A DNA stretch of 64,000 nucleotides from Leptobrachium leishanense (Eukaryota > Chordata > Amphibia > Anura > Megophryidae). The notes below the pieces were generated by a model that was not told the origin of the DNA, ran no database searches, and saw nothing but the letters and a program-made list of their open reading frames with translations. The stretch covers positions 195,032,954 to 195,096,953 of the forward strand of contig CM019063.1 of the NCBI GenBank assembly GCA_009667805.1, written 5' to 3'. Positions 47,398 to 58,290 of the stretch are shown one piece after another (within the stretch, counting starts at the first letter, position 1; every line of letters starts with the position of its first letter). A program made the translations under genes and the position numbers.

Positions 47398-50300
47398 TCA
47401 TAATAGGCGGGCCCGGCAGACGTTCGAGGACACGTAGGAGCACCAGTGAAACCATTTGCGGAGGTGTTCCTCCTTTGTATCGCGTACTCTGGCCATCAGG
47501 TCCTCCAAGGTCCTCAAATCCTCCATACAGGTCAGCCAGGCTCTGTACGAGGGGGTTGCCGTCTGTCCCCAACTACGTGCGACCAGCAATCGCGCTGTCA
47601 TGAGCTTTGGTAAGGCCGCCGATTTCCGGAGCGAGTCAACGGAGCAAGGTGTGTGTGTAAGGAGAAACGTCCCAGGGGTGAAAGGAAGATCCAGGTCCGT
47701 GACTTCCATCAGGGTATCCTTAATCTGATTCCAGAAAGGGGAAATGCCTGGGCACTCCCACCATACATGGAGATAGGAACCCGATGCACCGTCGCACCGC
47801 CAGCAGTTGGGGGTGAGGCGGAGTCCTATACGGAAAAGCAGCGCCGGGGTACAGTACCAAAGTGCAAGTACCTTGTATGAGTTGGACTGCAAACGTGTCG
47901 TGGCAAGCCTCGGTGGGCAAGCTCATAACTGTCTTTCCATTGGTCCTCCGAAATTGGGGAACCGATCATCTCATCCCAGGTATGTTCGAAAGACGGGGTG
48001 GAGTCCCCAAGAGCCGCCTGCAAAAGGCGGTAGATTCTCGAGATACCGTGACTGATTGGGCGGGAGGTCAAGGCCAGGTCTTCGAAGGGTGTACGGGAGA
48101 GGATAAGCCTATGTCTAGCTGGCAATGAGAGCAGGTAATCCGAAATTTGGGTGAAGTTAAAACGCTCCAAGAGAGTCGGAGGGGTGGCTTGTGGATCCCG
48201 TTCCCATGGAGGGCTCAGATCGGGCCCGGAGAGATAATGGAATGCCCTGGTTACAGGAGCACCACCTAATTGGCGTCGAAGGTGAGGGTGAACACCTACT
48301 GGAAAGTCGGGATTGTTCTCGAGAGGGACCATCGGGAATGGGTTGGATGACAGGGAACACCGCTGCACCACCGCGAGCCAGACACGTAAGGTGGCTCCCA
48401 CTAGCGGGTGTTTAAGAGCCTGCGGGGAGCGGCGCCTTCGGTCCATCCAGGGCAAGACTCCTGTAGGGTGGGGAGTGGCTCCTAGCTCTAGGTCCTGCCA
48501 CAAAGCATGTCTACCACCTCCTGTCCACTCCACTATCCGTAGGAGGTGGGAGGCTCGGTAGTATAGGCGGAAATCGGGAACTGCCAATCCTCCCTTTCCT
48601 TTGGGGCGCGTCATTGTTTGGAAGCTGATCCGAGGTCGTGAGTTATTCCACACGAATTTAGAACAATCCGATTGAACCATTGTGAAGTAAGCAGGGGGTA
48701 TGTACACAGGGATTGTCTGGAAGAGGTATAGGAGTCTTGGTAGCACGTTCATTTTTAGTATGCTGATCTTTCCGAACCAGGAGACCTTTAAGGGTTTCCA
48801 TTCCGCAAGGTCTCGTCGGAGAGCTTCCCAAAGCAGGAGAAAGTTCTCCTGGTACAAATCCTGTGGCAGTTTCGTGAGCCAAAGACCTAAATATCTCATT
48901 TTGGTGGTGCACCAGATAAATGGGTGCTTGCGGCGAAGGTGTCGCTCTGTTATTCCCTGGACCGAGAGGTTCAGGACCTCCGACTTCTCCATGTTCAATT
49001 TTAAGTTGGAGAGCGCTCCATATTTCTGAAATTCAGTCACTATTTCCGGGAGCGTTATCAATGGGTTAGTGATATACAAAATTAGGTCGTCGGCATAAGA
49101 CGAGACTTTGTGCGTTTCTCGTGTCCCCTCGAGACCTGTGATTTTCACATTCTGCCGTACTGATTCTAATAGAGGTTCCAAGGAAAGGGCAAAAAGAAGG
49201 GGGGACAGTGGGCATCCCTGCCTCGTACCATTCTGGATCTGGAAGGAATCAGACAGAACCCCGTTAACCCTTACTCGGGCATTTGGCTCCCGGTAGAGAG
49301 CAACAATTGAGCGGATAAACTCTGCAGGCAGGTTCATGGCGCGTAATGTGGAAAAGAGAAAGAGCCAGGAGACCCTGTCAAACGCCTTTTCCGCATCTGT
49401 GGACAGCAAAAGTGTAGGAGTCTCTGAATGGTGTGCCTGGTGAAGTACATTTAAGGTACGGATTGTACCATCCCTGGCTTCACGTCCTGGGATGAATCCC
49501 ACTTGGTCCTTTCTCACCAATAAAGAGGCCAGAGGATGGAGGCGATTTGCTAAAACTGTGGCAAAGAGTTTAATGTCACTGTTAAGCAAAGAGATAGGCC
49601 TATAGCTGGCACACGAAAGAGGGTCCCTACCCTCCTTGGGAATCACCACTATTGTCGCAGACAGGGAGTGAGTATGAAAATCCTGGCCTGTGAGCAGAGC
49701 ATTAAAGACCTGCACCATGTGTGGTATTAGGGTGTCTCCGAATCTCTTGTAGTAGGAGGCCGGTAGCCCATCCGGGCCCGGTGCTTTACCATTCTTTTGC
49801 CGTTTAAGCGCCACAGAGACCTCCCCCGCGGTCACCGGGGAGCAAATAGGAGCGCTCTGCTCCTCCGTAAGGCGGTAGGGGATCCGGGTAGCCAGAAAGC
49901 TGTCAATGAGTTCCATAGGAGGAGGACCACTGTCCTCAACTGAGTGGTACAATGCGGAATAATAGTCCCGAAAGGACCATGCGATCTCATTTGGGTCAGG
50001 AGTCACCTTGCCCGTTAGCGTGCGGATCTCCGGGACGTAAGTCCTACTCCGTTGTTGTTTCAGGAGGCGCGCCAATAAGCGACCCGGCTTATTCTCATGT
50101 AAGGTGAAGTAACATTTGGTGCGCAAAATCGCCCGCTGCAGTTGAGGGTTGAGGGCGTTAGCAAGCTGTGTACGGGCTTGTATCAGTTCAGCGTACGTGT
50201 CATCGAGACCCGACTCCTGATGGATCCGCTCTAGCCGCCTAATGTCAGAGTGAAGGGCCTCCAATTCCCTGTGCTGTTCCTTTTTCTTTCGTGAGGCTAG

Positions 50301-51235
50301 TGAGATCAAAAGGCCTCTGATCACCGCCTTATGCGATTCCCAAACAGTGGGAAGTGGGACCTCCGTATGTTCATGGTCCGAGAAATAGATGGTCAGTGTC
50401 TCATCGACCCTGGTCACCAGCCCCGGGTCGTAGAGCAGCGACTCGTTAAGCTGCCACATGGTGTCCCTAGGCTGGAGAAGCGGTGATGAGAGGGAAAGTA
50501 CCACAGGTGCGTGGTCCGACCATGTGGTCGCCTGAATCGTGGAGTCCCGTACCAGCGGCAAGTCAAATTGGGGGACAAAAAGTAGTCCAATCTCGTATAT
50601 GTATGGTGGACAGACGAGAAGTATGTGAAATCTCGTACAGTAGGGTTAAGAGCCCTCCATGCGTCGACCAGTCGCAGGGCACGCAGTGAGCGATGGATCC
50701 CAGTTAGGATTCTGTGAGGTGTGCGATATCTGGTGGAGGAGGAATCCTCGCGAGGAACCATGGGGATATTAAAGTCTCCCCCAAGTATCAAAGTACCTTC
50801 AGTAAACGATTCCAATGTACGGAGCTGCTTGGCCAGGCACCTATGTTGTCTAACATTGGGGAGATATACATTAGCAAACGTATAAACTGTGCCACCAATA
50901 TTGCCCTTCACGAACACACATCTCCCGTCACCCGCGGTATAAGTCTCAAGATGAACAAACGGTACAGAGGAAGCGATCAAGATCGCTGTACCTCTTGATT
51001 TGGACTCTGGGGTGTGGTCAAAATACCCTATGGGGAAGCGGCGATCTCTCAGTGAAGGAGGGGCGGTTGAGCAGAAGTGGGTTTCCTGAACGAAAACGAT
51101 CGACGCACGGAGTGAAGCCATGTCTCTTAGGAGTCGACGTCTCTTCTCTGGCTTATTTAAGCCACGGACATTGTAACTCACCAGTTTCAGATCCATTGGC
51201 ACGAGGGCCGCTGCACCCGCCCCGGGGCGCGACAT
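47398..51235 (-). pseudogene. L1 ORF2 (endonuclease-reverse transcriptase), two frameshifts
   Basis: About 1,250 codons. The N-terminal APE-type endonuclease shows LKLVSYNVRGLN, FVQETHF, LGGDFN, RLDYFLS and WSDHAPV. The RT carries NGKAPGPDGLPASYYK, SYRPISLLNSDIKLFA, DQVGFIPGREARDGT, STDAEKAFDRVSW (motif A Asp), NGTRQGCPLSPLLFALSLEP (motif B) and SSYADDLILYI (catalytic YADD). The C-terminus has the zinc-knuckle-like CWRCDGASGSYLHVWWECP of L1/Tx1 ORF2. One frameshift lies at about 50550-50580, just before the last endonuclease motif; another at about 47880-47900, before the Cys-rich tail. Catalytic residues are intact, so inactivation looks recent. A downstream ATG (MDLKLVSYN) could be the start instead of 51235. 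Confidence 0.92.
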
Positions 51236-52149
51236 TGTCCCCGAAGGGAATGGGGACTGAGGGGCAAAACGCCGAGCGGGTGTGGAAAGGGGAAGGGAGA
51301 TGAGGGGGGAGAGAGGGAGAAAGGGGAGAGAGGGGAGAAAGAGAGAGAGAGAGAGAGAAGAAGAATTTTTTTAAAAAAATAAATAAAATGAAAGGAGGAA
51401 AAGAGGGGGGGCGGGGCCCGAACAGAAGATGCAGGGGAAAAAGGAGGGGAGAAAGCAGAGAGAGGAAAGGGGGAGGGATGTAACCTGTCGCTAGGCAGGA
51501 GGGAAGAACAACAGAGAAAATCTCTCAATGGACGGTAGGAGAGTGGCGGTATATCTGGACAGTGTTCGGCCTGTCCAGTGGGGGGGGGGGATATCGACGT
51601 CAATCAGGGAGGGAGGGAATTCCCGACCTCAGGAAAGAGGAAGGAAACTACTGGAACCTCCCCGAGTGAAAGGTGGCGTCGACCCCGTGGGAGCGTGCGG
51701 GGTACCAACTTAGACCAGTAAGAGTCGCAAGCAGTCAGAGGAGATTCAGGACTGAGTGGAAGAAAGTTAGGACAGTAACAGTTAACAATAACAGCAACTC
51801 CTACAATCCATTTACCTCCGACTACATACATGGCGGAATCAGCACTACAAATAACAAAGCAACCTAATAATTTATCTGAACCCTTGGATAGCTAGATCCA
51901 TATCGGAGCCTCACTGTGTAAATCAGAGCAATGGGCCCCCGTCCGTGAGATATCCCTCGTTAAATCACCTAGTTATCCAAACACCCTCCCTCCCCGTGAT
52001 CACATACAACGACGCCGCGTAATTCCAGCACTCCCCATCCCCACAGGGGGAGATCAGCATAGGGATAAGGGCAGGGGCTGACTGGCAACTTTTGGCCTAG
52101 GTGGCAAGTATGACCCAGAGGCCCATAGTGCAGCAACTCCGGCCCTTTG

Positions 52150-52370
52150 TTTATGAGCGTTATCACAGAGCTCCGCAGCAATATAACTTACTCTCATACA
52201 CAGCGCACATTACAGTGAGTTGTATTGCTGTAGAGCTCTGTGATACGCTCATACACACCACACATTACTGTATCAGAGCTCCACAGCAATAAAACTCACA
52301 GTAATGTGCCGTGTGGATGAGCGTATCACAGAGCTCCACAGCAATAAAACTCACTCATACACACCGCACA
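52150..52370. repeat. 55-bp repeat units in hAT H
   Basis: Three to four units in mixed orientation (AGCTCTGTGATACGCTCATA and its complement), related to the array in hAT E. Confidence 0.75.
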
Positions 52371-52965
52371 TGGATATATTGCCCCCACCTCCCACATGGT
52401 TATAGTGGCCCCCACCTCCCACATGGTTATAGTGGCCCCCACCTCACACATGGTTATAGTGGCCCCCACCTCACACATGGTTATAGTGGCCCCCACCTCA
52501 CACATGGTTATAGTGGCCCCCACCAGCTCAAATGTGGATATAGTGGCCCCCACCAGCTCAAACATGAGATCTATTGCCCCCAGCAGCTCACACATGGAAA
52601 TATATTGCCCCCAGCAGCTCACACATGGAAATATATTGCCAGCAGCTCACACATGGAAATATATTGCCCCCAGCAGCTCACACATGGAAATATATTGCCC
52701 CCAGCAGCTCACACTTGGAAATATATTGCCCCCAGCAGCTCACACATGGAAATATATTGCCCCCAGAAGCTCAAACATGGAAATATATTGCCCCCAGCCG
52801 CTCAAACATGGAAATATTGCCCCCTGCTCCACACATGGAAATATTGCCCCCAGCTCACATGGATGTATTGCTTCAGCTCACATGGATGTATTGCCCCCAC
52901 CTCACACATGGATATATTGGCCCCAGCTGACATAGATATATATTGCCACAGCACCCCCCCTCCAG
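52362..52965 (+). repeat. Minisatellite in hAT H
   Basis: About 24-30-bp units CTCACACATGGAAATATATT + GCCCCCAGCAG; the first units are TGGTTATAGTGGCCCCCACC. Confidence 0.92.
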
Positions 52966-54494
52966 CCCCAGCATTCCAAATTAATTCACCCCCCAGTTCC
53001 AGCATTCCAAATTAATTCACCACCTCAGCCTCAGCATTCCAAATTCACCCCCTGCCCCAGCATTCCAAATTAATTCACCCCCTCCCAGCCCCAGCATTCC
53101 AAATTAAGTCACCCCCCAGCCCCAGCATTTCAAATTAATTCACACCCAGCATTCCATATTCCTAAATTTTTCCCCTGCATACCTCATGCCTGGCAGTGGC
53201 CTGGTGACTGTCGCGTGCTGGCTGGCAGGAGCTGGGAGGGAGATGCACGTCCTGTCACAGGGAGGATCTAGCCCACACACGCGCCTTAATCCCAGGCCGC
53301 ATGTGTGTGGGCGCTCCCTGTGACGTAATCAGAAGCAGCCGGCTATGCACAGGGCACTCACTCACCAATATAAATTTTGCAATGCTGACTCTCTCTTCTG
53401 CTTCTGTGCGTGATCCCTCCTCCACGGCCAGGCAATGAATCCACCTCCGTCCTCCAAGGAGTCCAAGCAGCCTCTGCGTCGTGATGCCTGGCAGCTGCGC
53501 ACTGAGTCCCACTCACGCAGGAGGTCTGATGATGCTCCCCCGACGACGTCACTGACGGCTGTCAGCCGCGCCCGCCGGCCTGCACGCTCCCATCACGTGG
53601 ATGAGGCTGCGCGCCGCGCGGAGGCATCACGTGGGGGGCGGGGCCGGCGCTAGTGCTTCTACGCGGCCGGCCAGGACCTGTTGTGAGACGCGAGTGGCGC
53701 TGCGCCAGCTGCGCTGAGTTAAACAAACTAATTACACCACGAACAACATATACCACACAATATCGGCCTTATGGGTTCGGATTCGGCCGGGGGGACGCTT
53801 GCCACCCTGCCCCCCGGCCCAGTCCGCCCCTGGATAAGGGTCTAAGACCCACGCCTCACATGCGGGTAGTTCTCCATAGAAGTCTAGTGATCGTTACAGT
53901 CATTAGCATAGTCCAGTAAAGGGGTAGCCATCCCCCCACCCCCACCCCCAGGGCCGGCGAGCTCCAGTCTCTCCATGGACAAGCTCACAGGGGGTAGGGA
54001 CGTGAAGTAGAACACCATGGGGGAGGGAGGGGAAGAGGCGGATGAGGGGGGGGGAAAAGGGGGAGGGGGGAGGTGCGGGGTGGGAGAGGACAACCTGGAG
54101 GCATCCGAGCGGAGACTCTATTGTCAAAAAATAACGGGACATTACGAGCAACGTTCAATGGAGTCGGGTACATCCAAAAAGGGGGGGCCTCAGGTCACTG
54201 TGCACCACCCCGTCGCTCCAGGCAAACGACTAGAGGGTCAGAGGGTGAGGTGTATTTAGTCGCACGCTGCCCTTCTCATCTGTCTTAAGAAGATAACTCA
54301 GGAGCCCAGCCACCTGAGCGGTCCAGGGGCAAAATAAGACGTGGGGGTGAATATCGCGGGTAGGGAGGACAAACCAGCCATAAGTTCCGTCTTCGCTCGT
54401 GTAGGATCCGGGATGGGAGAGGTGTGCCGTTCGGACGGACAGGGGTCAGGTCATAGAGGCATGTTGGTACAGTGGGCTAAAAGCATGGGCCATA

Positions 54495-55213
54495 TCACTG
54501 GGGCTCGGCGACCGGGTGGTCGAGGCCCTCCGGATCTCGGGCTTGTCTGACCCTTTGGCGTCGTGGCGGTCTGCGGGAGCGAGCCTGCCCTCCTATTGGT
54601 CTCGTGTCACCCCGTTCCCAATCCACAACTGCTAGTGGGGGCAGATCCGTAGCTTCCAAGAAGGGGGCGACATCTCCATAACTGGTAATGGCTTGTGAGA
54701 CACCGTTCAGCTGCGCTATGAGGGCGAATGGGAAACCCCACCTGTAGGGGACATTCTTTTGCCTGAGAGCCTGTGTAATCGGGCGAAGGTGTCTGCGGGC
54801 CGCCAAGGTAAATGGGGTCAGGTCGTGGTAGATTTCTAGGGTCTGGCCTTCGAATTCCCACGAGCGCGTCGCCCGAGCACGCTGCATAATTTTATCCTTC
54901 AGCTGGTACGAGGTGAAGCAGCACACAATATCACGTGGGGGGGTCGCCTTCGGGGGGCCTGGGCCTCAGTCCCCGGTGAACTCTATGAAAGTCCATCGCC
55001 ATGTGGCGGTCGTGGCCGGAGTCCAAGTCTGGTAATTGCCGCTGTCGGGTCAGCCGCGGCCGTTGGGAGCTGAGCGTCCGCCATCTTAGGATCCGCGTGG
55101 GGAGACGATGAACTCGGCGCGGGAAGAAGGTAGGAGTCGAGCGAGTGAGCCACCGCCTTTTGGCGTCTGGCTGGGGTCCTGGGGTTGCTTTGAGTCCGTT
55201 TGCCACAGACCAT
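54495..55213 (-). pseudogene. L1 ORF1 relic
   Basis: The N-terminal part (55213-54983) contains PKMADAQLP, common near the start of L1 ORF1. The C-terminal part (54926-54495) has YQLKDKIMQRARATRSWEFE and IYHDLTPFTLAARRHLRPIT, then KNVPYRWGFPFALIAQLNG, the nucleic-acid-binding C-terminal domain of L1 ORF1p. The coiled coil and most of the RRM between them are missing and the frames differ, so an internal deletion and a frameshift have destroyed the gene. ORF1p normally coats the LINE RNA. Confidence 0.85.
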
Positions 55214-55420
55214 AGTAGTGCTGGAGCGGAAATATATAGCTTAAAGTCGGAGGATGAAGAGGAGAGCTCTCAATGTGCGGCCATCTTGGTCAGTGGTCCG
55301 GACACGCCCCCAGCATATGGGTTTTGTTCGGTCAAACCCAATGAAAAACCAAACATGCAGGAACTGGTTCTTCTTTAAAATTTATTAAATAAAAATAAGG
55401 AAATTAAAAACTAGACTTAG

Positions 55421-55466
55421 GTCCAGGACACGTAAAGCCGCCAGCATGCGGCTTCATCAGCTGGTC
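55421..55466 (-). ncRNA. Hammerhead-like motif with perfect CTGATGA
   Basis: Minus strand: GACCAG, CTGATGA (7 of 7), stem II AGCCGC-ATGCTG-GCGGCT (6 bp perfect), then TTTACG where GAAACG is expected, GTGTC, and CTGGAC closing stem I. The lost GAA core predicts inactivity. Confidence 0.4.
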
Positions 55467-55496
55467 TTTACAAGATCGAACTTACATGCATTTTAA

Positions 55497-55922
55497 GGCT
55501 AGGGTCAGACTAACGCATTTTTCGCGTTGTCCATGAAAACGTGCGTTCAAACGAATGGACGCATTTTTTCACAGAATACGCGATAGCGGTCATACTATGA
55601 GCATTTTCGTCCCTGATTTTGTACGGATCATCAATAAAACACTTTTTGCGTCTGGACGTTATGTTGGCCAGACATTAGCAGCATCTGACGTCTCCTAATC
55701 ACGCACACATGCCGCTAGCGGACGCAGCGCACTCTGTACGTCAGTACTAGCGGTTTGACATTCTCGAAAAAATTTGTTCGTTTGCCACTTGCGTTGCGCG
55801 GCCGCACTTTTGTGCGGCCGTTCTTCGTATGCTGCCCGTCATTGGACGTAATTTGCTGCTAGCACGGCCGTGATTTAGTGCGGCTAAACGCACGTTAATA
55901 CTGCGTTAGTCTGACCTTAGCC
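55497..55922. mobile_element. PIF/Harbinger-like MITE, second family
   Basis: Ends GGCTAGGGTCAGACTAACGC and the complement of GGCTAAGGTCAGACTAACGC; flanks TAA (55494-55496) and TTA (55923-55925), an imperfect 3-bp duplication. Related to 31246-31576. Confidence 0.7.
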
Positions 55923-56243
55923 TTATATAGGAAAAGAAATGAAGATAAGTGTCCCCACATGTGTTTAATTGGTGGTCAGCGTGCGTTTCAAGCCTCTTCC
56001 TGAAATGCCTCCATGTTCTAATCGGCAGCGTCATCTTGCGCAGGCGTGTTAGAGACTTCCGCGTTCCACTGTGCGTTCCACCACATCGTATCTGAGGTCA
56101 TAGTTCGCCATGCGTTCCATCGGGTTGTGTATATGTACTTCCGGTATCGCGATTTCTTAAAGATTGACTGCAATCAATATATAACGAACAAATAATATGA
56201 AAAAACATTATGAGAATGAAGAATTAGATCCATCTGTAACAAT

Positions 56244-56343
56244 NNNNNNNNNNNNNNNNNNNNNNNNNNNNNNNNNNNNNNNNNNNNNNNNNNNNNNNNN
56301 NNNNNNNNNNNNNNNNNNNNNNNNNNNNNNNNNNNNNNNNNNN
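56244..56343. other. Assembly gap (100 N)
   Basis: Exactly 100 unknown bases, probably a placeholder at the edge of a hard-to-assemble minisatellite. The true length is unknown and the 5' part of the LTR element may be hidden or lost here. Confidence 0.98.
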
Positions 56344-58290
56344 TGTTCCCACTGGCAATGAAAAGCCAGCCATGCCTGTTCTCACTGGTAATGAAATGCC
56401 AGCCATGTCTGTCTCCACTGGCACGCTGCCAGCCATGCCTGTTCTCAATGGTAATGAAATGCCAGCCATGTCTGTTTCTACTGGCACGAAGCCAGTCATG
56501 TCTGTATCCACTGGCACGCTGCCAGCCATGCCTGTTCTCACTGGTAATGAAAAGCCAGCCATGCCTGTTCCCACTGGCCAATGAAAAGCCAGCCATGCCT
56601 GTTCTCACTGGTAATGAAATGCCAGCCATGTCTGTCTCCACTGGCACGCTGCCAGCCATGGCCTGTTCTCAATGGTAATGAAATGCCAGCCATGTCTATT
56701 TGTACTGGCACGAAGCCAGTCATGTCTGTATCCACTGGCACGCTGCCAGCCATGCCTGTTCTCACTGGTAATGAAAAGCCAGCCATGCCTGTTCCCACTG
56801 GCAATGAAAAGCCAGCCATGTCTGTATCTACTGGCACGCTGCCAGCCATGCCTGTTCTCACTGTAATGGAAAAGCCAGCCATGCCTGTTCCCACTGGCAA
56901 TGAAATACCAGTCATGTCTGTATCTACTGACACGAAGCCAGCCATGTCTGTTCCCACTGGCAATGAAAAGCCAGTATTATCTGTTCCCACTGGCAATGAA
57001 AGGCCAGCCATGTCTGTATCTACTGGCATGAAGCCAGCCATGTCTGTATCTACTGGCATGAAGCCAGCCATGTCTGTATCTACTGGCACGTTGCCAGCCA
57101 TGCCTGTCTCACTGGCAATTGAAGTGCCAGCCATGTCTGTATCTACTGGCATGAAGCCAGCCATGCCTGTTCCCACTGGCAATGAAGTGCCAACCATGTC
57201 TCTACTGGCATGAAGCCAGCCATGTCTATCCACTGGCACGAAGCCAGCCATGTCTGTATCCACTGGCACGAAGCCAGCCATTCTGTTCCCACTGGCAATG
57301 AAAAGCCAGCCATGTCTGCTTCCCCTGGCACGAAGCCAGCCATGTCTGTATCCACTGGCACGAAGCCAGCCATGTCTGTATCCACTGGCACGAAGCCAGC
57401 CATGTCTGTATCACTGGCACGAAGCCAGCCATGTCTGTATCCACTGGACGAAGCCAGCCATGTCTGTATCCACTGGCACGAAGCCAGCCATGTCTGTATC
57501 CACTGGCACGAAGCCAGCCATGTCTGTATCCACTGGCACGAAGCCAGCCATGTCTGTATCCACTGGCACGAAGCCAGCCATGTCTGTATCCACTGCACGA
57601 AGCCAGCCATGTCTGTATCCACTGGCACGAAGCCAGCCATGTCTGTATCCACTGGCACGAAGCCAGCCATGTCTGTATCCACTGGCACGAAGCCACCATG
57701 TCTGTATCCACTGGCACAAAGCCAGCCATGTCTGCTTCCCCTGGCACAAAGCCAGCCATGTCTGTTCTCACTGGCAATGAAAAGCCAGCCATGTCCGCTT
57801 CCCCTGGCATGAAGCCAGCCATGTCTGCTTCCACTGGCACGAAGCCAGCCATGTCTGTATCCACTGGCACGAAGCCAGCCATGTCTGTATCCACTGGCAC
57901 GAAGCCAGCCATGTCTGTATCCACTGGCACGAAGCCAGCCATGTCTGTATCCACTGGCACGAAGCCAGCCATGTCTGTATCCACTGGCACGAAGCCAGCC
58001 ATGTCTGTATCCACTGGCACGAAGCCAGCCATGTCTGTATCCACTGGCACAAAAGCCAGCCATGTCTGCTTCCCCTGGCACAAAGCCAGCCATGTCTGTT
58101 CTCACTGGCAATGAAAAGCCAGCCATGTCCGCTCCCCTGGCATGAAGCCAGCCATGTCTGCTTCCACTGGCACGAAGCCAGCCATGTCTGTATCCACTGG
58201 CACGAAGCCAGCCATGTCTGCTTCCCCTGGCACGAAGCCAGCCATGTCGGGTACTGGTAATGAGAAGCCAGCCATGTCGGGTACTGACAA
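56344..58290 (+). repeat. 30-bp minisatellite array 2
   Basis: About 64 units of the array 1 type. The interior (57230-58050) is more homogeneous (ATGTCTGTATCCACTGGCAC + GAAGCCAGCC), suggesting recent local expansion. Several one-base losses break the frame. Confidence 0.95.

Larger units (their letters stand above)
52072..53832. mobile_element. hAT element H inside the L1
   Basis: A perfect 8-bp duplication GATAAGGG (52064-52071 and 53833-53840); ends CAGGGGCTGACTGGC and the complement of CAGGGGCGGACTGGG. In order: 55-bp repeat units, the shared minisatellite, a run of CCCCAGCATTCCAAATTAAT units of about 30 bp (about 52960-53150), and GC-rich palindromes (53250-53330 and 53455-53680, with CACGTG). 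Confidence 0.92.
46118..55311 (-). mobile_element. Near full-length L1/Tx1-type LINE
   Basis: AGCATATGGGTTTT occurs at both edges (46104-46117 and 55312-55325). Read in the element's direction the duplication is AAAACCCATATGCT, consistent with L1 endonuclease cutting at TTTT/A. The 5' end is GGGGGCGTGTCCGG; the 3' end carries AATAAA just before the edge. Without hAT H the element is about 7.4 kb. Order on the minus strand: 5' UTR, ORF1 (relic), spacer, ORF2, and a 1.28-kb 3' UTR with a long pyrimidine-rich stretch (purine-rich on plus, 46620-47210). Confidence 0.85.
55326..56243. other. Flank of the L1 target, Penelope-like candidate
   Basis: Continues the sequence interrupted by the L1. Contains a hammerhead-like motif (55421-55466, minus), the Harbinger-like MITE 55497-55922, and about 320 bp with CGTTCC-rich words up to the gap. 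Confidence 0.4.

Noticed and set aside
47398..51235. Domesticated host endonuclease-RT gene
   Set aside because: Two frameshifts, flanking target duplication and LINE structure show an ordinary decayed L1 copy.
51187..51603. Ser/Pro-rich 138-codon frame
   Set aside because: Derived from GGGAGAGA simple sequence in the L1 spacer.
56244..56343. Run of N as a biological feature
   Set aside because: A round-number assembly placeholder.
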